Below the pieces are notes generated by a model, which worked only from the letters and a program-made list of their open reading frames with translations, was not told where the DNA came from and made no database searches. Shown piece after piece: positions 1 through 10,579 of a stretch of 64,000 nt of DNA. Both the position numbers and the translations under genes were made by a program. Each line of letters starts with the position of its first letter. The stretch's first letter is position 1. The stretch lies in contig NC_134089.1 of assembly GCF_000715075.1 (NCBI RefSeq), positions 68,306,697 through 68,370,696 of the forward strand, written 5' to 3'. Source of the DNA: Nicotiana tabacum (lineage: Eukaryota; Streptophyta; Magnoliopsida; Solanales; Solanaceae).

Positions 1-267
1 AAAATAAAAATACATGTTTCATGTATATCTAGGATTTAAGTATGCATTTAATTAAGTTAATTTAAATAAAATCACAAAAATATGCATTTGTTCTATTTTT
101 AATGTTCCACTGTGTGATTAATGTTGTCTATGTGTTAATAGTTGTTAAAAAAGGTAATTAATATCTTTGTAAGGGTAATTTTGTTTTTATAATTAATTAA
201 GATTTTGTTAATTAATAATGAAATTAGAAAATAAAAAAAAAATAATACAAGTTGTACAAAATCGGAC

Positions 268-513
268 CTGGATTAAAATCCAGGCCCAAAACATTAATTC
301 CCCCCTACAGCCCAATCCAAAACAGCCCAAGTCTGACCCAGTCCCAAGCTAAGACCAAACGACGTCGTTTGGTCACCTCTCATCAAGGGCCGTTGGATTA
401 AATCCAACCAACGGCCAAGATTTCATCACCCTAACCCGTGATCATTACCCGACCCACTGCCCCGGTTCAACCCGTCCCCCAACTTAAACCAAACGATGTC
501 GTTTGGTTAAGTG
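268..513. promoter_or_regulatory. Palindrome cluster upstream of the LTR TATA box
   Basis: Four dyads occur in 250 bp. They are CCTGGAT/ATCCAGG around 268-285; a perfect 22-bp palindrome at 353-374 centred on GACGTC; GGCCGTTGG/CCAACGGCC at 388-416, which encloses TTGGAT/ATCCAA; and 10-bp arms AACCAAACGA/TCGTTTGGTT about a 2-bp centre at 492-513. All recur in the right LTR (about 18877-19122). ACGTC cores are typical bZIP sites; a role as enhancer or operator is inference. Confidence 0.55.
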
Positions 514-573
514 GATTGATCCTAGCCATCCATTCTACTTGATCCAACGGACGATACCAATCCACCCCACCCC

Positions 574-582
574 TATATAAAT
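574..582 (+). promoter_or_regulatory. TATA-like box of the LTR promoter (first candidate)
   Basis: TATATAAAT lies in a C-rich context just downstream of the palindrome cluster and recurs at 19183-19191. It fits a plant TATA box for LTR-driven transcription. The box at 2176 is the alternative. Confidence 0.5.
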
Positions 583-1152
583 CCCAAGCCTTACCCCGGC
601 CCCTAACTGAACACCCCCCCCTCCTACACTGTTCATCATCGTCCCCCAAACCCCCACTCCTAACCCTAGCCGCCCTAGGATTCCCCTTCGCCTGAAACCC
701 GGCGGCATCAACGCCGCCGGTCACCAACTTAACACCCTAGGACCTCCTGAACATCCCCTACACGAATCCGACCTTAGTTTCCTTCGAATCAGGCCCCAAC
801 CCTTCGAATCTTAAATCGAAGGTTGGCCTGAAACCTGATCTAAACCAATCAGCACCTAGTTAACACCATAGCTTCCCCTAGTCATCCTGAGTATGGATTT
901 GTTGTTTGTTTGGCTCGAATCAGTTCCGAGCTTCTCGAATCTTCTTTTGAAGATTCGGACCAAACAAGAACAAGCTCAGATTTGTTTTAAGCTGACATCA
1001 AATGACCCCTAGGCTACCCTCACCCTTGTGTCATGTTTGGTTCTTCTCGAATCTGACCAGAAATGGTTAAATCCCAAATCGAATTTTTAAGAACCCTAAA
1101 AATACCAAACTTTCGGATTCTGTTCAGATTAAGTAAAGATTGAGGTTCAATC

Positions 1153-1198
1153 GACCTTAGTCGAAGTATTTTCAGTGGAAAATACTTCGACTAAGGTC
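1153..1198. other. Perfect long hairpin in the LTR (21-bp arms, 4-nt loop)
   Basis: The arm at 1153-1173 (starts GACCTTAG) is exactly complementary to 1178-1198 (ends CTAAGGTC), with loop agtg. The right LTR copy (19762-19807) has one arm mismatch. If transcription starts near 574 the hairpin lies in the RNA leader, where it could act as a structural element or be diced. Confidence 0.8.
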
Positions 1199-2175
1199 TG
1201 TTTGATTTCAAACAAAAATCCAAATCCAAGCTGAGTTCGAGTCGAATTAAAATTGAAGATTCAAAGGTATTTTTTCTATTATTTTGTGTATTCTACGTGT
1301 GTTGTTGTTTGTCTTAATAGCTTGTTAATTTTTCATGATTTTATTTGATTAATTCTGTCACTTTTGTCTCATGCCCGTCTATATGGTCAAATATGAAACT
1401 GTTTCAATTGGTTATGATTATTCATAATGTAAGTAATCGACTCGATTAAGTTCGTCGATTAGTTATATTATGAATTCTCACTTATGATAATGCTAATAAA
1501 AAAAACAGTCTGCTTCTATTGTTTTAGACTAATTATTGACAGATGTTGTAAATAGTCAACTGATTAATACTCGTCAATTAAATCATGTTTGTTTGTGAAT
1601 CAGTGAATTCAAATGTATGCTGTATATGTTGTTTTCTGAACAGGGCATTGTCAGTATATTGACAATGCTCCTGTGTATGTTTGATCTTAGTTCAATTATA
1701 AGTTCAGTTTGCATTATTATGCTGAACCCAGTGTAATATTGTCAAGTTTGAGTTCAAGTTTACAAATGATGATTAGATGTAATTGTGATAAAATGTTTAC
1801 ATTCTTAGGATTCAGTCCAGAACCTTAGAGAATTGGTATTAGCTGTGTTAAATCAGGTTGATAATTAAGTTTGAAAAGATTTTTAAATCTGTTTTGTAAA
1901 TTCTGTTATAATTTTTACATTTAAGACAGTAATAATAGTGATCACAGTAGGTATTTCTGGGTTAGAAACAGTAGGGTAATGTGATAATAGTAGTGGGCTG
2001 AAAGTGGAATGTAATGGCTATAATTTAAGTAATAAAGGGGAACAAGGGATAATGGGGCTGCTGAAAATCATGTTAGGATCACATAAAGTATTAAAAAGTA
2101 GTTTTTAATGGAAACTTTTTAATTTTTAAAGGGAAAAAGGGTCCAGCCACCATGACAAAGGTGCAACCAGCCCTG

Positions 2176-2183
2176 TATAAATA
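2176..2183 (+). promoter_or_regulatory. TATA-like box of the LTR promoter (second candidate)
   Basis: TATAAATA follows ccctg and precedes a purine-rich stretch (agagagagatagag further on). It is conserved at 20785-20792. Which of the two boxes is used cannot be told from sequence. Confidence 0.4.
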
Positions 2184-4286
2184 CAGGAGCTGGACAGCTT
2201 AAAAGGGGCAGACTTGAAGAGACCTTAGGGGATTCTCAAAAAAGGGAGTTTTAAGAGAAAAAGAGAGTGTGAAATTGGGGAAGCAAACAGATTTTTAGGG
2301 GCAGTTTTCAGACAGAGAGATAGAGCTTAAGGCAGATTTTAGGAAACTGAAAGAAAACTGAAATCTGATATTATTTCTTTTCAGTAAGTCTGTTCGGATT
2401 TGTTCAATAACATTGTTCAGTTAAAAATTCTGAAATTTCCTAAAGAGTGCTATCACTGTGCATCTGGGTTCTTTGGGTCTTATTATTGTTTAAATCTGTG
2501 GGAATACTTGTATTTTGCTGATTTAGTTACTGCTGCAACTGCTGAAACTTACTTCTTCTACCTCCATTTCCAGGTACATATCCTTTTAAATTCTATGTTG
2601 GAAAGAGATTCAGTATGACGGATAAAATGAAGATTGAATTGTAATACTATCTTTATTCATATGAGTTCTTTAATTAAAAACTCAGTTTTATTTTTTGGAT
2701 CAAATAAGTAGTATATGTTAATAGAATGATTGTAAATTAAATATCTTTTATTGAAGACTGTATAAGTGTTGTAACAAGGTTAATTTTTCTAAATTTTCAT
2801 TAAAGTATGGTTGTGATTAAGATTGTCAAGATAGGAAACAATGGCATAAAGTGGGCCATTATTTAAATTTTATGGTGTTGTTAGTTAAGTAAAGAGTAAT
2901 GTAGAAATATCAAGAAAACTACACTACTAATTCTTATTGTTAAATAAGGTTTAGATGGTCTTGATGGTATATGTTTATAAAGATAATAGATGTGTGTATA
3001 AGCGTTGGTGAAAGGTGATATGATATATCTTGTTACGATATTAAAACATTATGAATGTTTACGAAATACAGTTAGGTTGTATGTAAAGTAATTTTATTGA
3101 AGCAACTTGTATAATAACTCCTTTCCTATAAACTCGATGCCTATTTGCCTTCATAAAACAAAGTGACCAAATAATTAGGCCTATTAGATTAAAAGCGAGT
3201 ATATGAGAATGAGAAGAGATGAACAAGCATAAATTGCCACACTTTACATCAATGATAATTAGAATAGAATTTGCATTAAGTAAATAATAAAAATTCTCGG
3301 AAAATATTTCCTTCCTTTATGAATCATTTATTTTCAGTTTCATATGCAATTTATTCTTTGGCATATATATATATGACATATTTGTTAAAAAAAATCATAT
3401 TTTTACTATGTTCTCTGAATTTGAATAGTTGGAATGAATATAACTTATATTCGAAATCATAATCGACGAACAACCTTTAATAGATTGCGAATTCTTTTCA
3501 AAGAATTTATAGGCCTCTAAATAGGAGTTTCTCATGATTTTCACATAAAAGAAATACATAAATATAAACAATTTGTGGAAAATCCCTAAACCATTACAAA
3601 TATTTTGCGCAATTAGGGATACGTTCGCGTACCCTGATTATATTTTTAAAAGTAAAAATTCGGATTATGCGTACGCGCAATTTCGAACGAATATTTAATA
3701 AAGGGATTTTTCCAAAGGCGTTAAATCAATTTCATAAAAAACCCAAGATGTACGGTTCACTATTCAAGAAAAACAAATATTCTTGACTCGACACAATTTT
3801 GAAAAATGATTGCTTAATAAATATATTATCAAAAGTTATTGTGTACACGTACGCGTGACACAAGTCCGCCATTTTTTTAAAAACACGAATATACGTACGC
3901 GTAATTCGATTCAAAGAAGGATCCTCAAACACAGTAAGTATAAGCGGTAGCAAAAATCATGTAACATCAATATGTTTAATAAAAATCAAGATAATTAAGC
4001 CAATAATAAAAACAGTTAAGCGACCGTGCTAGAACCACGGAATTCGGAAATGCCTAACACCTTCTTCCGGATTAACAGAATTCCTTACTCAGGATTTCTG
4101 GTTCGCAGAATAATAAACAGAGTCATATTCTCCTCGATTCAGGGATTGAAATTGGTGACTTGGGACGCCTTAAAATTCCCAGGTGGCGACTCTGAAATAA
4201 CTAAATAAATCTCGTTTCGACTGTCCTTCAATTGGAGAAAACTTCCCACGCGCCCCGCGGGCGCGGCAAAAAGGAGGTGCGACAGC

Positions 4287-4306
4287 TCTGGCGACTCTGC
4301 TGGGGA
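4287..4306 (+). other. Primer binding site of the Ogre-type element
   Basis: Directly after the LTR end (gcgaca, 4284) comes tctggcgactctgctgggga. Position and the ending tgctgggga match the primer site of Ogre elements, which are reported to use a tRNA-Arg primer; the tRNA match itself was not computed. A 10-base part, ggcgactctg, is echoed inside the LTR at 4185-4194. Confidence 0.7.
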
Positions 4307-5072
4307 CTAACTGTTATTGTAACCTAGAACCATTGGTTCAGGGTTTAAAGAATTCGAGCTTGAATATCTGTGTTAATTGGCTTTATTTACTATATGATTT
4401 TCAACTGTTTATATGCTAATATGCTAAATGTTTTTTTTACCGCTTTAATATTATTTAAATTGTGAATATATATAATTGCTACGAAACCCCCTTCTTTCTG
4501 AGTCTTCTGAATTTATAGTGTACACGTGCGCGTGACCCACCTTTCTGTTAAAGTCATACCAAATAAGACGGAGTTGGGACAAGTAACTAGGCCGGGCAGA
4601 CTTTCGTGCTCCCGGTATGTTACCCCCGCTTCGGCTCAAACTGTCCGTTTGGGTAAGCCAGGTTTAAAACAATCAACCTAAGGTTTTACACTTAGAATAA
4701 CTCAGTCATGTACCGGATCCCTAGTAGGAACGAATATTTGCATCATATGCATTTGGCCTTGGAGACTCAACACAGGGGTTGGGTCTGTCTAGGACAGGTG
4801 AACCCAAAAATTAAAAGACCATCATGATGCATCCTACTTGCTACTTGTGCATTCATTTGCCTCGAACATGCTTGTTGACCAGCTTAAATAAAATCATGAT
4901 AAAAAGAAAGAAATAAAATGGGTTGCTTTAAAAAATTTGAAAAAAAAATATAGTTTTAAATTTTGAAATAAAGATATTTAATAAATAAAAGAAAAAATTT
5001 CGAAAATGATTTTTAGTATAAATTTTTCCAAAATAAATTTTGACTTTATTAAAATTAAATTTCAGATACAAA
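4307..5072 (+). other. Transcribed leader before ORF1
   Basis: No ORF with a recognisable product. Near 4520 the leader repeats a piece also present in the LTR end (gtacacgtgcgcgtgac versus gtacacgtacgcgtgac at 3842). Just before ORF1, ttcag at 5061-5065 after a T-rich run resembles a splice acceptor, so ORF1 may be made from a spliced leader. Confidence 0.5.
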
Positions 5073-7145
5073 ATGAGCACCACACAAAACCCCTCATCCA
5101 CAAGTACGGAGGAATTTCTATGTCAGCTTCAAATGTGGTGGTATGATTTAGGCGAAGACGGTCAAAAATGGGTCGTCAAGCATTTGGGAAATCTCACGGA
5201 CATTATGAAAGTTGAACCTCGAGATGATCTGATTACGGCGTTAGTAACTTTCTGGGATCCTGTTCATAATGTTTTTCGTTTCTCTGACTTCGAGCTTACT
5301 CCTACATTAGAGGAGATAGCTGGCTATGTTGGTTTTGACGGAAGTTTAAGAAATCAAAGCTTGATATTCACAAAGGCTCCTTCAATACATCGATTCTTCG
5401 GTCTTCTGAACATCAGCAGTCAAATCAGGAAAAACAATGTCATCAATGGATGTTGTTCCTTCAACTTTTTATATTCCAGGTTTGGAAAGTCAGATGGGTT
5501 CGAAATTCATGAGAAAGGCCTTACTAATAAGCAAAACAAAGAGACTTGGCAGATGCACCGTCGATTTGCTTTCATGGTGGCTTTTCTAGGAGTCATGGTC
5601 TTCCCAAATAAAGAGCGAACAATTGATATTCGCACCGCAAAAGTTGTGCAAATCCTCACCACTAAAGAAAATCACACCCTTGTCCCCATCATTCTATCAG
5701 ATATCTATCGGGATTTGACTTTATGCAAATCAGGAGCAAAAGTCTTCGAAGGATGCAAAATTTTGTTGCAAATGTGGGTGATTGAACATCTCCAACAACA
5801 GCCCAAGATCATACAGTATGGGTCAAACAAAGCTAATTGCATCGAGAGCTATGAGGAAAGAACAAAAAATTATCAAGCTCCAGAAGGGATAGAAGCATGG
5901 GTATCTCATCTAAAGGCTTTAACGACAAATCAAATTGAATGGACTCTGGGATGGCTCCCGATGAGAGAAGTAATACATATGTCAACCTCAAATAGTTATC
6001 TACTACTATTGGGATTGAGAAGCATTCAGCCGTATGCACCACTAAGAGTCCTAAGGCAACTAGGGAGATATCAAATAGTTCCTGATGAGGAAGATTTGAG
6101 TATGCAAGTAATCGAATTACACCCAGAAGCCACTATTCCCGAAGCTCTACTTCAGCAGATGTGGAATGGGTGCCGATACTTGAAAAGTGATACTCAAGTC
6201 CTAGACGCTACCAAGGGTGAGATAAATCCTGGATATGCAAGGTGGTTCGAAAAACGGTCTCGCGTGGATGATGTACCAGAACCTGAGCTAAAAAGGCCAA
6301 CAAAAAGACCCCATGTTCAAAACTTCAATGATAAAATCCAAGAGCGGTTGATCTGGGGAGAAAAAGAAAAAGGGTACAAAGCAACTATCCATGCCCTAAA
6401 AGAAAATCTAAGAAGCCTCAGTTTAGAGAAAGATTTGCAAGAACAAGAAGCCGAAGGCGATAAAAAGAGTCTAGCTTGTGAGAATGAAAATCTTCATGCT
6501 CGATTCCAAAAAATGAAAAGAATCTCTGAAACGCCAAAGAGGAGCTGGAAGGATCAAAAAACCATCGCCAAACTCTTTGAAAAAATGCAAGATTATGATT
6601 CCATTCTTGCGGAAAACGAAAGGGCATTGAGCAAAGCAAAAGAAAGGATCCAACAATTAAACGAAGAAGCCAGATCTAACAAGGAACGCCAAGATAGGCA
6701 ATCCGAAAAAGACAAGTCTCAATTCAAGAAGGAAAAAGACTATTGGATGCGATCAGAAGACCAGCTTCGTGCACAACTAGAAGAGGCAAGAAGATGCAAC
6801 AGAGAATATCAACAAGCAGACCTCGACAGGGAAAGATCGCAAGCAAGATTAGAGCAGGCCAGACTCCGAGCTCTATTAGAATCAGCTCTAGATCGTGAAA
6901 ACCGTGTCAGAGATATAGCCACCACTCGTCAGCAGCAATTGCAAGACCAAGACCAACGTCTCCAAGGTTTCAGAGCACAAATCCACGACCTGGCAGTCTT
7001 CACATCTCAAAGTTATGTAAACTGCCAAGGAATGGATTATAAAAGATTTACTGAGCATGCGCCCACTTTTGCTCGTCATCTAGCAATGGAGTTGGAAAGG
7101 ATGTATCGTACGCTGGGAGGCCATCCGGGTCAAGCACCACATTGA
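5073..7145 (+). CDS. Ogre ORF1 protein (extra ORF upstream of gag), intact
   Basis: An open frame of 690 codons precedes gag, the place where Ogre elements carry their extra ORF of unknown function. The N-terminal ~400 residues are globular (many W, F and L) and loosely recall plant mobile-domain-like proteins; this is a guess from sequence feel. Residues ~420-640 are rich in K, E, Q and R with few hydrophobic residues, as in a long coiled coil. A start at 5073 (MSTTQN) is preferred over 5040 because a splice-acceptor-like ttcag lies between them and the serine/threonine-rich start looks natural. No stop interrupts it, unlike pol in the same element, which suggests it is recent or kept under selection. 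Function is unknown; dimerisation through the coiled coil is inference. Confidence 0.8.
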   Translation: MSTTQNPSSTSTEEFLCQLQMWWYDLGEDGQKWVVKHLGNLTDIMKVEPRDDLITALVTFWDPVHNVFRFSDFELTPTLEEIAGYVGFDGSLRNQSLIFTKAPSIHRFFGLLNISSQIRKNNVINGCCSFNFLYSRFGKSDGFEIHEKGLTNKQNKETWQMHRRFAFMVAFLGVMVFPNKERTIDIRTAKVVQILTTKENHTLVPIILSDIYRDLTLCKSGAKVFEGCKILLQMWVIEHLQQQPKIIQYGSNKANCIESYEERTKNYQAPEGIEAWVSHLKALTTNQIEWTLGWLPMREVIHMSTSNSYLLLLGLRSIQPYAPLRVLRQLGRYQIVPDEEDLSMQVIELHPEATIPEALLQQMWNGCRYLKSDTQVLDATKGEINPGYARWFEKRSRVDDVPEPELKRPTKRPHVQNFNDKIQERLIWGEKEKGYKATIHALKENLRSLSLEKDLQEQEAEGDKKSLACENENLHARFQKMKRISETPKRSWKDQKTIAKLFEKMQDYDSILAENERALSKAKERIQQLNEEARSNKERQDRQSEKDKSQFKKEKDYWMRSEDQLRAQLEEARRCNREYQQADLDRERSQARLEQARLRALLESALDRENRVRDIATTRQQQLQDQDQRLQGFRAQIHDLAVFTSQSYVNCQGMDYKRFTEHAPTFARHLAMELERMYRTLGGHPGQAPH

Positions 7146-7642
7146 GCAGATAATCCAATATTTGACAACAAAAATGGAAAGTGGGGCATGTTGTGAGATG
7201 TTATGAATTGTATCTTTTATTTAAATGTGTGTGTTTTCAAGCCATTTTCTTAAAGTTTTCAAATGTAATTCCATCTTTGTGTAATGAATAAAAATGATTG
7301 CCTTTGGTCCGAACTATGCAAGGTCTGATTCATGTAAGAGCATGATACGTAGGCAATCTCTCAGATTTGACCACCACGATAAAAGATATATATAATAAAC
7401 AAAATTGAATAACAATAAAAATTTCAAGAAGGCTGGGACGACACGAGCAACCGAGCGAATGCATAATAGAAAGGGATTATTTGTCTAGGAGCATTGCATC
7501 TCAACGTGTGATTATATATGTGTTAAAATCTTAAAACTAACAAGTTTGTTCATTTCCAGAATTCAAGCAGTTAGTTTCTCTAAAGAGTATACTGGCATAT
7601 TATCACTATCACACAAGATCAAAAGGACCAATACCCGAAAGT
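7146..7642 (+). other. Spacer between ORF1 and gag with recurring motif copy A
   Basis: Non-coding. It contains an AATAAA-type signal near 7286 (atgaataaaaatg) and then, at 7311-7373, the first copy of a recurring motif (gaacta, ctgatt, gatacgtaggca, ttgacc). The T-rich run ending tttccag near 7559 resembles a splice acceptor before gag. Confidence 0.5.
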
Positions 7643-10579
7643 ATGTCTATCCCAGATGTTGACACAGGTATGGAGATAGAAGAGATGGATGTCGGGAAAA
7701 TGAAAGAAGAGATGTTTAAGCTCAAGCAGCAAATGGCTGAGATGTACCAAGCTTGGTCTACAGGACAGTTACCCCCATCTTACCTAAATAACCCTGCTCC
7801 ATCAATGACCCAAACTCAGGATAATATCACCACCGAATTGTCCTCAAGTTTCCCCATTTATCAGCACTACCGAGGCACCACCTCTCAGACACTACAGTCT
7901 CCACCTCCAAAACCAGTTCTGTACTTTCCTCCACCTATGACTCCTGTTTTCATAGCACCTCCCCCTGCTACATTTCACAAATCTCCTAGCGAGCCTACAT
8001 TCCAGGCCCAGGACAACCAATATTACCCCCCGGAGCCCACCTTCAAAGCCTCAGAAATCAATTCAACTGCTCCTCGGTTTGATCTCCCAACCGAAATTGA
8101 CAAGCCAGCCAAAAATGTTGAACAAGAAGAGATATTCAGGAAGGTCAAAAGTCTAGAACAATCGTTTCGAGACATGCGGGGATTAGGTGGGCAAGTCAGT
8201 GTAGCCTACAAAGATTTATGCTTATTCCCCAATGTACAATTGCCAGTTGGCTTCAATATGCCCAAATTTGACCTATACAGCGGGCACGACGACCTAGTAG
8301 CCCACTTAAGGGGTTTCTGTAGCAAGATGCGAGGAGCTGGGGGAAAGGATGAATTATTAATGGCATACTTCAGTCAAAGTTTAAGCGGATCAGCTTTGGA
8401 GTGGTATACACGCCAGGACCATGGAAGATGGTACACCTGGGATGACCTGGCACAGGCATTCGCATACCATTTCCAATACAATCTGGAAATCATCCCAGAT
8501 CGATTATCTTTGACCAAATTTGAAAAGAAACACAATGAAAGTTTCAGAAAGTATGGTTTTCGGTGGAGAGAACAGGCAGCAAGAGTGGATCCTCCTATGA
8601 AGGAGAGCGAAATGGTAGATTACTTCCTCCAAGCCTTGGAACCAACTTACTATGCCCACTTGGTTTCAGCGGTTGGAAAATCATTCAACGAGGTAGTAAA
8701 GATGGGAGGTATGGTCGAAGAAGGCCTCAAAACAAATAAAATCATGAGCTATTCAGCAATTAAGGCAACTACTCAAGCTATTCAAGGCGGGGTAGGAGGA
8801 ATCGGAAGAAAGAAAAGGGAGGAAACAACAGTAGTTGATTCAGGAATTTGGCCGGGACCCAGAGGTTCACCACTTTACTATAATCAACAACGACCTCGCC
8901 AATCAGCTTACCACCATGATTCATCCCAACACTACTATCACCCTTCAGAGCCTCATTTTGCCATTAACCATGCTCAAGCATACAATCAGCCACCTGTTCA
9001 CACCAATTGGCGTGCTCCTGTCACACCAAATACTTACCCACGAGCTTATCCCGGACCAGGTTTCAGGCCTAGGCCAGCATTCAGGGGAGAAAGGGAACAG
9101 AAAAAGAAAACTTACACTCCATTGGGAGAGTCTTACACTAGTCTGTTCCACAGGCTGAGACAGCTAGACATGCTGAGACCAATACAATCCAAACTACCCA
9201 ATCCTCCACCAAAGAATCTGGATTACACCATTAGCTGTGAATATTGCTCCGGTGCACCAGGCCATGATACGGAGAAATGTTGGCATTTGAAAAATGCAAT
9301 ACAAGAGATGATTGATACTAATAAAATAGAGGTTCAAACCCCCGAAGCTCCAAATATCAATAGAAATCCAATGCCAGCCCATCAAGAGGCTAATATGATA
9401 GAAATCATACAAGCTGATGGAGAGACAAAAAAGCCGTCACAAACTGTTATGATGATCAAGTCTCATGAAACCAAGCCAGATAAGCAGTTAATGGAGGAAA
9501 AGCCGGTGTCTAAGCAGAACAAGAATGGTGATGAACCGTCTATGATAGTCGATGAGGTATCATCAAGCAAAGTTACCGCAAGACAAGAAAGGCCGAAAGT
9601 GATAGTACCAGGGGTTGCTAACAAACCCATTGTATTCGTGGAAGGAGCACGTACAGATCGGGTTATTATTGCACCTGTAATCCAGTTGCCGGTCATCAAC
9701 AACAAAGCCATCCCATGGAACTACGAACGAGTGACTGTGATGTACAAGGGAAAAGAAATCAAGGAAGAAGTGTGTGAGGTGCAAGGCTTGACTCGTTCGG
9801 GAAGATGTTTTACTCCTGAAGAGTTGAGAAAAACTAAAAACAATCCAATGCCAACAAAGAGAGCTGTGACAGAAGAGGAGTTTTTAAGAAAAATGAAACT
9901 CCATGATTATTCTGTGGTGGATCAATTAAAGAAGACCCCCGCTCAAATTTCATTGTTGTCATTACTGATCCATTCAGAGGAACACCGTCTGGCGTTGATG
10001 AAAATCCTGAATGAAGCTCATGTTCCTGAAAAGATATCTGTAAATCATTTGGGAAAAATAGCCAATAGAATCTTTGAGACAAACAGAATTACATTTGCTG
10101 ATGATGAATTACCTGTAGAAGGTACCGAGCACAACAGAGCTCTTTACCTCACCGTGAAATGTGAAAACTCTGTAGTAACCCGGGTATTGGTTGACAATGG
10201 GTCCAGTGCAAACATATGCCCTCTCTCCACTTTAAACAAATTAAAAATTAAAGAGGAGAGGATCCAGAAGAATAGTATCTGCGTACGAGGATTTGACGGT
10301 GGAAGCAGAGATTCATTTGGCGACATAGTATTGGAACTAACTATAGGGCCAGTTGAATTCACAATGGAATTTCAAGTGTTGGACATGACTGTTTCTTACA
10401 ACTTGTTATTGGGTCGACCATGGATCCATGCTGCTAAAGCAGTCCCGTCAACACTACATCAGGCTGTCAAGTTTGAATGGGATCATCAAGAAATAGTCGT
10501 GCATGGAGAAGAAAGTTTAAATGCTCACAACAGTACCATTGTACCGGTCGAGGGAACAGAAAATGACCAGGGACCATGA
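7643..10579 (+). CDS. Gag-protease part of the Ogre polyprotein
   Basis: 978 codons are open. The first ~190 residues are P/Q/S-rich. Residues ~200-370 match the retrotransposon Gag family (capsid-like; W and F-rich, with YxxxF and ALEP motifs). A CCHC zinc knuckle (C-x2-C-x5-H-x4-C, starting CEYCSG) lies near residue 530. A retropepsin-like protease follows near residue 850, with active site VDNGSSAN and the later LLGRPW motif; Asn in place of the usual Thr/Ser after Asp is common in this lineage. The frame ends in TGA at 10577-10579 and continues open in the same frame behind it. The product would form the particle and cleave the polyprotein. Confidence 0.9.
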   Translation: MSIPDVDTGMEIEEMDVGKMKEEMFKLKQQMAEMYQAWSTGQLPPSYLNNPAPSMTQTQDNITTELSSSFPIYQHYRGTTSQTLQSPPPKPVLYFPPPMTPVFIAPPPATFHKSPSEPTFQAQDNQYYPPEPTFKASEINSTAPRFDLPTEIDKPAKNVEQEEIFRKVKSLEQSFRDMRGLGGQVSVAYKDLCLFPNVQLPVGFNMPKFDLYSGHDDLVAHLRGFCSKMRGAGGKDELLMAYFSQSLSGSALEWYTRQDHGRWYTWDDLAQAFAYHFQYNLEIIPDRLSLTKFEKKHNESFRKYGFRWREQAARVDPPMKESEMVDYFLQALEPTYYAHLVSAVGKSFNEVVKMGGMVEEGLKTNKIMSYSAIKATTQAIQGGVGGIGRKKREETTVVDSGIWPGPRGSPLYYNQQRPRQSAYHHDSSQHYYHPSEPHFAINHAQAYNQPPVHTNWRAPVTPNTYPRAYPGPGFRPRPAFRGEREQKKKTYTPLGESYTSLFHRLRQLDMLRPIQSKLPNPPPKNLDYTISCEYCSGAPGHDTEKCWHLKNAIQEMIDTNKIEVQTPEAPNINRNPMPAHQEANMIEIIQADGETKKPSQTVMMIKSHETKPDKQLMEEKPVSKQNKNGDEPSMIVDEVSSSKVTARQERPKVIVPGVANKPIVFVEGARTDRVIIAPVIQLPVINNKAIPWNYERVTVMYKGKEIKEEVCEVQGLTRSGRCFTPEELRKTKNNPMPTKRAVTEEEFLRKMKLHDYSVVDQLKKTPAQISLLSLLIHSEEHRLALMKILNEAHVPEKISVNHLGKIANRIFETNRITFADDELPVEGTEHNRALYLTVKCENSVVTRVLVDNGSSANICPLSTLNKLKIKEERIQKNSICVRGFDGGSRDSFGDIVLELTIGPVEFTMEFQVLDMTVSYNLLLGRPWIHAAKAVPSTLHQAVKFEWDHQEIVVHGEESLNAHNSTIVPVEGTENDQGP

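Larger units (their letters stand above)
1..4284 (+). repeat. 5' LTR of the Ogre-type element, left end outside window
   Basis: Base 1 corresponds to base 18611 of the right copy, and the match runs to 4284, where both LTRs end in gtgcgaca. The AT-rich LTR carries two TATA-like boxes (574 and 2176), a cluster of palindromes, a strong hairpin at 1153-1198, other dyads near 936-957 and 1645-1668, and CG-rich ACGCGT palindromes near its 3' end. Short ORFs inside it, such as 467-727 (-) and 2400-2618 (+), recur in both LTRs and have no recognisable domain, so they are not called as genes. Confidence 0.93.

Noticed and set aside
467..727. ORF in both LTRs (86 aa here, 63 aa at 19144) and the 72-aa ORFs at 2400 and 21009
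   Set aside because: Their duplication comes from the LTR pair. No domain, and they overlap promoter-like palindromes.
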